Positions 1 through 3,901 of a stretch of 9,803 nucleotides of DNA are shown here, piece after piece. The translations under genes were made by a program, and so were the position numbers. Numbering within the stretch: the stretch's first letter is position 1; each line of letters starts with the position of its first letter. The notes below the pieces were generated by a model. The model did no database searches, was not told the origin of the DNA, and saw nothing but the letters and a program-made list of their open reading frames with translations. The DNA is from Clostridiales bacterium (lineage in GTDB: Bacteria; Bacillota; Clostridia; Christensenellales; UBA3700), in NCBI GenBank assembly GCA_014799645.1, contig JAAVHQ010000010.1:50481-60283 (forward strand), in the 5' to 3' direction.

Positions 1-882
1 AGGTTGAGCGAGGAACTTTATTTGGCGGTGGAGAGAGGTATTCGTCCCGTTCCCGTTGAAGGCACTAGCGCGTACGAGGTATACGAAAAGGCAAAGCAAG
101 TGCTTAGACAAATCATTGACGACGATATGAACGATTACCAAAAGGTACACGCAATGTACGACTATTTGGGTAGATACGTCACTTACGATTGGGACATCAA
201 TACAAAAATGAGCGGTGTCAAGCCGAGCGACGACGCATACAACAAATTCTATAAATACCGTCAATTCTATCTCGAAGGCGTGTTTATCGACGGCTTGGCG
301 GTCTGCAACGGTATCGCAAAAGCGATGAGCCTTATGTGCGGTATCGAGGGAATTACTTGTTACAAAATCAAAGGCACGTCGGGAGGAACAAGTGGCGCGC
401 ACGCTTGGACGAAAGTCAAGATAGATGATAATTGGTACGTCGTCGACGCTACTTGGGCAAATAGAACTTATACGTACAACAATGATAAAAAAGAAATTCT
501 TGCGCATCACACGATTTTTATGAGCGAGGCGACGAGCGGTAATACTAGATACGGCGCGCATTACGAATGTTACAAGGGTATGTATTCGGATTATTATGCG
601 AGCGAGGACTACAACGTCTTTGCAAATACCTTCTTTAAGTATAATTCTAATTTGTACGATTACGTGATAGACAGTAGCGCGGAACTTTACGTCTTGATAG
701 ATTACTATAAAGACAAGTGTCCCACAAATGAATTTATCACTATTGACGTAAGTTGCGACCTTGCGATGCTAAAAAGTTATTTAAGCGCTATCAAAGCCAG
801 CTTCGACGGATACAATATCGAAGTGTCGAATTACAACGGCGCAATGAGCGGCGTGTCGAGCGTAATAATCTCAAAGAGGTGA
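1..882 (+). CDS. Transglutaminase-like cysteine protease-fold protein, 5'-truncated by the window edge
   Basis: The frame is open from base 1 and no convincing start is visible, so the gene begins upstream; 293 codons are present. Counting from the first codon, the transglutaminase-like core shows Cys102 in the AVCNG motif, His134 in GAHAWTKV and Asp149 in VVDATW. These match the Cys-His-Asp triad of the transglut_core family (proteases, peptidases and cross-linking enzymes). A helical segment rich in acidic residues precedes the core, and about 100 residues of unrecognised C-terminal sequence follow it. Bacterial proteins of this sort are often secreted or wall-associated, but the N-terminus is missing, so export cannot be judged. 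The stop UGA lies four bases before the next start codon, and the sequence AGAGGT at the end of this gene serves as ribosome site for that gene, so the two are probably cotranscribed. The fold call is firm; substrate and role are unknown. Confidence 0.8.
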   Translation, partial: RLSEELYLAVERGIRPVPVEGTSAYEVYEKAKQVLRQIIDDDMNDYQKVHAMYDYLGRYVTYDWDINTKMSGVKPSDDAYNKFYKYRQFYLEGVFIDGLAVCNGIAKAMSLMCGIEGITCYKIKGTSGGTSGAHAWTKVKIDDNWYVVDATWANRTYTYNNDKKEILAHHTIFMSEATSGNTRYGAHYECYKGMYSDYYASEDYNVFANTFFKYNSNLYDYVIDSSAELYVLIDYYKDKCPTNEFITIDVSCDLAMLKSYLSAIKASFDGYNIEVSNYNGAMSGVSSVIISKR

Positions 883-886
883 CAAA

Positions 887-1555
887 ATGACGTATTCAAA
901 AGAAGATTTAGATAAATTTTTGGCGGACAATACCGACGTAAAATACAAGGAATTCCACTCTCGTTTGACGCGCAGTAATTATCCTATTCACGGCGTGCGA
1001 GTGCCGATACTTCGCGCTTACGGCAAAGAATTGGCAAAATGCGAAAACGTAGTGGAGTTTCTTCAAAGAGAGAACAGTCAATATGAAATCGTCATACTAA
1101 AAGGCATAGTCTTGTCGAGTATTATGAAAAAGAGCGACGACTTCGCTTTACTTGAAAAATTTCTTTTGGAGATCGACGATTGGGCGGTATGCGACGTGTC
1201 GTGCGGCGGACTAAAACGCAAAGACAAAGTCTACCTTGACAAGTGTCTTGCGTACGCAAAATCAAAGCATATTTGGACGGCGAGATGGGGCATAGTGGCT
1301 TTTATGACCAACTTTTGCGACAAGCCCGACGAATTGTGAGAAGCGGTGTATAATATCGTCGCCGAAGACTATTATATAGATATGGCGGTAGCATGGCTCA
1401 TTCAAGTGCTGTGCGTAAAAAATAGGCAAGTCGCGGAAGAGTTTTTGTCAAGTCCTCAAATCAGCGATACCGTAAAGAAAATGGCGGTGAGGAAAATCAA
1501 AGATTCGTTTAGGATAAGTCAAGAAGATAAATTGCATTTCATCTCTTTGATATAA
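887..1555 (+). pseudogene. AlkD-like DNA alkylation repair enzyme, interrupted by an in-frame UGA
   Basis: The family excises alkylated bases (3-methyladenine, 7-methylguanine) using HEAT-like helical repeats. Reading starts at ATG 887 behind AGAGGT, and 150 codons follow up to UGA at 1337-1339. The same frame then continues without a gap to UAA at 1553-1555. Ignoring the UGA gives about 222 residues, the usual family length. Visible family marks are W99 and D103 in DDWAVCD, R133 in WTARWGIV, and, beyond the stop, W170 in DMAVAWL. These correspond to the DNA-contacting and catalytic-surface residues known from AlkD. The UGA sits in DEL-stop-EAVYNIV, where one base change from a Leu UUA, Arg or Trp codon would explain it. 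A protein stopped at residue 150 would lose the last repeats and one key Trp. A restart at GTG 1346 has no good ribosome site. It is either a real nonsense allele or a sequencing error. Confidence 0.82.
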
Positions 1556-1580
1556 AATTTTAGCAATTTGCAAAAATTTG

Positions 1581-1609
1581 TTGACATAGACACTGTATTG
1601 TGATAAAAT
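1581..1609 (+). promoter_or_regulatory. Sigma-A promoter of the tRNA array
   Basis: A perfect TTGACA (1581-1586), a 17-bp spacer and TAAAAT (1604-1609) are present, with TGa just before the -10 (extended -10). The predicted start is near 1616, about 33 nt before the first tRNA. Together these suit a strong constitutive promoter for stable RNA. Confidence 0.85.
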
Positions 1610-1648
1610 TTGTAAGCACTTAGATGAGTAATATCGTCTTTGTATTAT

Positions 1649-1722
1649 GCGGGTGTAGTTCAACGGTAGAATCCCAGCCTTCCAAGCTGGTCGCGTGGGT
1701 TCGATTCCCATCACCCGCTCCA
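1649..1722 (+). tRNA. tRNA-Gly (anticodon TCC)
   Basis: The acceptor arm GCGGGTG pairs with CACCCGC. The anticodon stem CCAGC/GCTGG encloses loop CTTCCAA with TCC at 1681-1683, and the T-loop is TTCGATT. CCA is encoded at 1720-1722. It is the first gene of the array. Confidence 0.97.
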
Positions 1723-1727
1723 CTTGT

Positions 1728-1804
<77 letters not shown>

Positions 1805-1809
1805 CAGGT

Positions 1810-1887
1810 GGTGGGTATAGCTCAGTAGGCTAGAGCGCAAGATTGTGGCTCTTGAGGCCAAGGGTTCGACTCCCTTTACTCACCCCA
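1810..1887 (+). tRNA. tRNA-His (anticodon GTG)
   Basis: The acceptor arm GTGGGTA (1811-1817) pairs with TACTCAC. The anticodon stem CAAGA/TCTTG encloses loop TTGTGGC with GTG at 1845-1847. The discriminator is C1884 and the base before the acceptor is G1810. This gives the extra G-1:C73 pair diagnostic of bacterial tRNA-His, so the mature RNA is placed from 1810. CCA is encoded at 1885-1887. Confidence 0.97.
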
Positions 1888-1893
1888 CAACAT

Positions 1894-1968
1894 AGGGGTA
1901 TCGCCAAGCGGTAAGGCACCAGACTTTGACTCTGGTATTCGTAGGTTCAAATCCTGCTACCCCTGCCA
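1894..1968 (+). tRNA. tRNA-Gln (anticodon TTG)
   Basis: The acceptor arm AGGGGTA pairs with TACCCCT. The anticodon stem CCAGA/TCTGG encloses loop CTTTGAC with TTG at 1926-1928. The discriminator is G and CCA is encoded at 1966-1968. It is clearly related to the tRNA-Gln that follows. Confidence 0.96.
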
Positions 1969-1973
1969 TATGT

Positions 1974-2049
1974 TGGGGTGTCGCCAAATGGTTAAGGCAC
2001 TGGACTCTGACTCCAGCACTTGAGGGTTCAAATCCTTCCACCCCAGCCA
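1974..2049 (+). tRNA. tRNA-Gln (anticodon CTG)
   Basis: The acceptor arm TGGGGTG pairs with CACCCCA. The anticodon stem CTGGA/TCCAG encloses loop CTCTGAC, with U33 at 2006 and CTG at 2007-2009. The discriminator is G and CCA is encoded at 2047-2049. It shares D-arm and T-arm sequence with the TTG isoacceptor 5 bp upstream, which suggests tandem duplication and anticodon change. It reads CAG only. Confidence 0.96.
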
Positions 2050-2101
2050 TACGGGACAGGCTAAGAAGTCGCAAAAAATTTAATAATGTGTATCAAAAGA
2101 C

Positions 2102-2130
2102 TTGATTTTTAAGTCGTAATGATATATTAT
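2102..2130 (+). promoter_or_regulatory. Probable second promoter inside the tRNA array
   Basis: TTGATT (2102-2107), a 17-bp spacer and TATTAT (2125-2130) lie in the only long gap of the array (2050-2141). Transcription would start about 5 nt before tRNA-Lys(TTT), so the last four tRNAs could be made independently. The match is weaker than for the promoter at 1581. Confidence 0.5.
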
Positions 2131-2141
2131 AACAAAGGTTC

Positions 2142-2217
2142 GACCCATTAGCTCAGTCGGTAGAGCACATGACTTTTAATCATGGTGTCCCGGGTTCAAA
2201 TCCCGGATGGGTCACCA
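2142..2217 (+). tRNA. tRNA-Lys (anticodon TTT)
   Basis: The acceptor arm GACCCAT pairs with ATGGGTC. The anticodon stem CATGA/TCATG encloses loop CTTTTAA with TTT at 2175-2177. The discriminator is A and CCA is encoded at 2215-2217. Confidence 0.97.
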
Positions 2218-2229
2218 AATCATAAATAT

Positions 2230-2313
2230 GCGGATGTGGCGGAATTGGCAGACGCGCTAGACTTAGGATCTAGTGTCAACGACATGGGAGTTCGAGTCTC
2301 TTCATCCGCACCA
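2230..2313 (+). tRNA. tRNA-Leu (anticodon TAG)
   Basis: This is a class II tRNA with a long variable arm. The acceptor arm GCGGATG pairs with CATCCGC. The anticodon stem CTAGA/TCTAG encloses loop CTTAGGA with TAG at 2264-2266. The discriminator is A and CCA is encoded at 2311-2313. Confidence 0.97.
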
Positions 2314-2324
2314 AAAGCAAAAAT

Positions 2325-2399
<75 letters not shown>

Positions 2400-2413
2400 A
2401 AAAAAGTGAATAT

Positions 2414-2489
2414 GCGCCTTTAGCTCAGTTGGTAGAGCAAATGACTCTTAATCATTGGGTCCAGAGTTCGAGTCTCTGAAGGCGCACCA
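2414..2489 (+). tRNA. tRNA-Lys (anticodon CTT), last gene of the array
   Basis: The acceptor arm GCGCCTT pairs with AAGGCGC. The anticodon stem AATGA/TCATT encloses loop CTCTTAA with CTT at 2447-2449. The discriminator is A and CCA is encoded at 2487-2489. The last nine bases plus two more A residues (2481-2491) occur again at 3083-3093, as expected if this tRNA is an integration target. Confidence 0.97.
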
Positions 2490-2491
2490 AA
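2481..2491 (+). repeat. 11-bp direct repeat, left copy (tRNA-Lys 3' end)
   Basis: GGCGCACCAAA spans the end of tRNA-Lys(CTT) and the first bases of its terminator. The identical word recurs in the same orientation at 3083-3093, where there is no tRNA. I read this copy as a possible attL core that keeps the tRNA intact. That is inference. Confidence 0.45.
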
Positions 2492-2526
2492 GGCAACCTT
2501 GTTCGAATAAGGTTGCCTTTACTTTT
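2489..2526 (+). terminator. Intrinsic terminator of the tRNA array
   Basis: A perfect 12-bp stem (2489-2500 with 2509-2520, core AAGGCAACCTT) has loop GTTCGAAT and is followed by a T-rich tract (ACTTTTTACTT). The stem begins at the final A of the tRNA CCA. Confidence 0.9.
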
Positions 2527-2557
2527 TACTTCTTCACTCTTCACTATTCTCTTAAAA

Positions 2558-2622
2558 ATTTCATATTGCGTAGCAATATTTCATTATATTTTCGACGAGC
2601 GAAGCCGCTTGTTATATCAAGC
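2558..2622. repeat. Short hairpin repeat tract (ATTTCAT-flanked hairpin plus a second hairpin)
   Basis: Two ATTTCAT words (2558-2564, 2578-2584) flank and overlap a 7-bp hairpin, ATATTGC (2563-2569) and GCAATAT (2573-2579) with loop GTA. A second hairpin, GCTTG and CAAGC (2607-2611, 2618-2622), follows. From memory, chains of hairpins separated by TTTCAT are common intergenic repeats in gut Clostridia; this could be one degenerate unit. It lies in the gap between the tRNA terminator and the small membrane-protein gene. Confidence 0.5.
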
Positions 2623-2650
2623 ACCCGCCACAGTGCCAAACATTTTTATA

Positions 2651-2679
2651 TTGATATATAGTAAAAGGTTTGATACAAT
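2651..2679 (+). promoter_or_regulatory. Sigma-A promoter of the small membrane-protein gene
   Basis: TTGATA (2651-2656), a 17-bp spacer and TACAAT (2674-2679) are present. The predicted start near 2686 leaves a leader of about 26 nt before ATG 2712. Confidence 0.7.
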
Positions 2680-2711
2680 GATTATATAATAATTTGCTAG
2701 GGTGGTATTAT

Positions 2712-2993
2712 ATGGACGCAATCGTATATATATTGGCACAAGTATATTTGGACTTATATGAGAACATTTATCCCAATAAGTCTACAAGTAATGCGACACG
2801 ACCTTTTTTAATTGGATTATGTTTGTTTATAAATGCAGTAATATTAGTATCATTAGTTAGTGGCATCTTTTTGTTGTTTGGTTATAGAGAAGAGCAAATT
2901 GTTGGAATTATATTATTAGTTTTGGGGTCAGTTTTAGGCTTATTCAATATGATAGTTATTTTTTATAATGACCGAAAGAATACTAGTAAATAA
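2712..2993 (+). CDS. Small two-helix membrane protein of unknown function
   Basis: This is a 93-residue protein whose family I do not recognise. The ATG at 2712 is preferred over the in-frame TTG at 2694, because AGGGTGG (2699-2705) is correctly spaced as a ribosome site and a promoter ends just upstream. A short amphipathic N-terminus (about residues 1-20) and a polar link with Asn, Ser and Thr lead into two hydrophobic helices, about 31-57 and 63-85. The protein ends in a basic tail, NDRKNTSK. The gene has its own promoter and terminator and is monocistronic. Its codons are visibly more A+T-rich (TTA, ATA, ATT, AGT) than those of the flanking genes, which favour GCG, GAC and GTC. It lies between two copies of the tRNA-Lys 3' end, so acquisition by transfer is plausible. 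Orphan membrane protein, toxin-like peptide or immunity protein are all open possibilities. Confidence 0.65.
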   Translation: MDAIVYILAQVYLDLYENIYPNKSTSNATRPFLIGLCLFINAVILVSLVSGIFLLFGYREEQIVGIILLVLGSVLGLFNMIVIFYNDRKNTSK

Positions 2994-3012
2994 TATATTT
3001 ATCGAAAAATTG

Positions 3013-3036
3013 GGCGAGTTTTGTACTCGCCTTTTC
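3013..3036 (+). terminator. Intrinsic terminator of the small membrane-protein gene
   Basis: The stem GGCGAGT (3013-3019) pairs with ACTCGCC (3025-3031), with loop TTTGT and TTTTCTT following. It begins 20 bp after the stop codon. Confidence 0.88.
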
Positions 3037-3044
3037 TTATAAAA

Positions 3045-3082
3045 AATCACAACCTATTCAAAGTTCGAATTAGGTTGTGATT
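3045..3082. repeat. Perfect 12-bp hairpin sharing an arm with the tRNA terminator
   Basis: AATCACAACCTA (3045-3056) and TAGGTTGTGATT (3071-3082) are perfect inverted repeats with a 14-base loop. Its loop and right arm, GTTCGAATTAGGTTG at 3063-3077, match 2501-2515 of the tRNA terminator at 14 of 15 bases. No T-run follows, so it is not an obvious terminator; the next bases are the tRNA-end repeat. Confidence 0.65.
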
Positions 3083-3093
3083 GGCGCACCAAA
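3083..3093 (+). repeat. 11-bp direct repeat, right copy (tRNA 3'-end remnant, possible attR core)
   Basis: GGCGCACCAAA is identical to 2481-2491 and in the same orientation. No tRNA body precedes it, but a terminator begins at the final A of the CCA word, exactly as at the real tRNA. This fits the scar left when an element integrates into a tRNA 3' end. No integrase gene is present in the enclosed 0.6 kb. Confidence 0.45.
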
Positions 3094-3124
3094 AAGACTA
3101 GTCGAATTTGACTTGTCTTTTTAC
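3091..3124 (+). terminator. Terminator-like hairpin after the tRNA remnant
   Basis: Bases 3091-3103 pair with 3110-3122 in a 13-bp stem with a single T-T mismatch, loop GAATTT, and the T-run forming the end of the right arm. It may be the original terminator of the tRNA array before the cassette was inserted. It also protects the next gene from upstream transcription. Confidence 0.65.
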
Positions 3125-3181
3125 GTATTGTGTCAAGGTTAATTTTGGTAAAATTTTTCAACAAAGAGCAACGCAAACTAA

Positions 3182-3210
3182 TTGACACTCGCTATAAATA
3201 ATGATAATAT
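3182..3210 (+). promoter_or_regulatory. Sigma-A promoter of the lipoprotein gene
   Basis: A perfect TTGACA (3182-3187), a 17-bp spacer and TAATAT (3205-3210) are present, with TGa before the -10. The predicted start near 3217 gives a leader of about 23 nt containing AAGGAG (3227-3232). Confidence 0.82.
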
Positions 3211-3239
3211 CATATTAATAAATACTAAGGAGAAAAACA

Positions 3240-3710
3240 ATGAAGAAATTTTTAACGAGCATTATAGTAGTAGTATTGTTGCTTTCAGTCGTTTGTGGTT
3301 GCGTGGCTTGTTCGAAAGAAACGAGTTTTGATAAAGTGGTTAAGTGCGCAAAAGATATGCAAGATTGGGCGCCTAGTGAAGAAAATTTTCAAAGTTTTGA
3401 GATATACGACGAATGCGGTTACAGAGTCGGATATAGAAATTATCCATTTACCGTTTTTATTTACGTTCCGTTTAAGATTACGTATACTGACGGAGATTAT
3501 TGGGTAGACGTTGCGTATTACGTCAACGGTGATTTTATAGGTTATTATTCTGATTTCGAAGACGATTACTATGAGACAAAATTGGAAGATCCGGAGGATC
3601 AAATATACTATTTGTGTTCTCATTTGATCTTTTTGGGCGACGAGGCTAAGGAAGTATTTTCAAAAGACGAAGTAAACAGCGCTCTTGACGCAGCAACGGC
3701 AGCTGAATAA
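3240..3710 (+). CDS. Putative lipoprotein of unknown function
   Basis: This is a 156-residue protein. ATG 3240 follows AAGGAG at a spacing of 7. The N-terminus MKKF plus a hydrophobic stretch (residues 5-18) and three cysteines (19, 21, 24) form a type II signal peptide. The lipidated residue is most likely Cys21 (V-C-G-C) or Cys24 (C-V-A-C). The mature part is strongly acidic and rich in Tyr, with aromatic and Asp runs around residues 80-120 (for example GYYSDFEDDYYE). A polar helical C-terminus ends in Ala and Glu. I recognise no domain. A membrane-anchored, extracytoplasmic small domain is expected. The gene has its own strong promoter. No clear terminator is seen before the MATE promoter 36 bp downstream, so some read-through is possible. 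Confidence 0.75.
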   Translation: MKKFLTSIIVVVLLLSVVCGCVACSKETSFDKVVKCAKDMQDWAPSEENFQSFEIYDECGYRVGYRNYPFTVFIYVPFKITYTDGDYWVDVAYYVNGDFIGYYSDFEDDYYETKLEDPEDQIYYLCSHLIFLGDEAKEVFSKDEVNSALDAATAAE

Positions 3711-3745
3711 TAGCAGAAATTGTAAGCAAAAAACTAATAATTCGT

Positions 3746-3774
3746 TTGACAAAAAAATCAAATTTTGATAAAAT
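3746..3774 (+). promoter_or_regulatory. Sigma-A promoter of the MATE-kinase gene, with a palindrome in the spacer
   Basis: A perfect TTGACA (3746-3751), a 17-bp spacer and TAAAAT (3769-3774) are present, with TGa before the -10. The predicted start near 3781 gives an unusually long leader of about 120 nt. The spacer holds a perfect 13-bp palindrome, ATCAAA-T-TTTGAT (3757-3769), which could be a repressor site. In AT-rich DNA it may also be chance. Confidence 0.8.
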
Positions 3775-3793
3775 AATCAACGTTGAACAGCTC

Positions 3794-3830
3794 AAAGGAG
3801 CGTAGAATATCGACAGTTCTATGCTCTTTT
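3794..3830 (+). promoter_or_regulatory. Leader hairpin 1 upstream of the MATE-kinase gene
   Basis: Bases 3794-3807 pair with 3817-3830 in an uninterrupted 14-bp stem that includes two G-U pairs, with a 9-base loop. The right arm ends in TTTT. It begins only about 13 nt after the predicted transcription start. It could act as an early terminator or as the stem of a sensing domain. The loop and flanks match no riboswitch class I can recall. Confidence 0.6.
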
Positions 3831-3865
3831 ATTATGTGTTCTTCGTAGGTTTCACGCGTTCTTTA

Positions 3866-3901
3866 CTCCGACAAAGACGAAGTTCTTATCGGAGGTTTTT
3901 T
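3866..3901 (+). promoter_or_regulatory. Leader hairpin 2 covering the ribosome site, followed by T6
   Basis: CTCCGA (3866-3871) pairs with TCGGAG (3889-3894), and AAGA (3874-3877) pairs with TCTT (3884-3887) inside it, with loop CGAAGT. The right arm contains the Shine-Dalgarno GGAGG (3891-3895), and six T residues (3896-3901) follow directly before ATG 3902. The hairpin could therefore block ribosomes or terminate transcription. CTTCGT (3841-3846) is complementary to ACGAAG (3877-3882) inside it, a candidate competing pairing. The regulatory role is inference. Confidence 0.55.

Noticed and set aside
1337..1380. UGA in the AlkD-like gene read as selenocysteine, or as a recoded sense codon
   Set aside because: The only downstream fold is a weak 5-bp stem, the family has no selenocysteine position, and UGA serves as a normal stop for the preceding gene. 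A nonsense change is simpler.
1346..1555. Separate small gene starting at GTG 1346
   Set aside because: It is the C-terminal third of the AlkD-like family, in the same frame, with no proper ribosome site.
1555..1579. AT-rich inverted repeat after the AlkD-like gene as a terminator
   Set aside because: The stem has almost no G-C pairs and one mismatch and directly abuts the tRNA promoter -35; too weak to call.
3045..3091. A degenerate tRNA gene formed by the GTTCGAAT loop plus GGCGCACCA
   Set aside because: The spacing between the T-loop-like word, its stem and the CCA end does not fit a tRNA, and no D-arm or anticodon arm can be found upstream.
3821..3901. Upstream in-frame ATG giving a 27-residue extension of the MATE protein
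   Set aside because: It lies in the stem of leader hairpin 1 and has no ribosome site. The peptide does not resemble any MATE N-terminus, while ATG 3902 has a well-placed GGAGG.
3781..3901. A known riboswitch class (T-box, preQ1, fluoride, guanidine, FMN) in the MATE leader
   Set aside because: I looked for the conserved core words I remember for these classes and did not see them. It is left as an unassigned structured leader.
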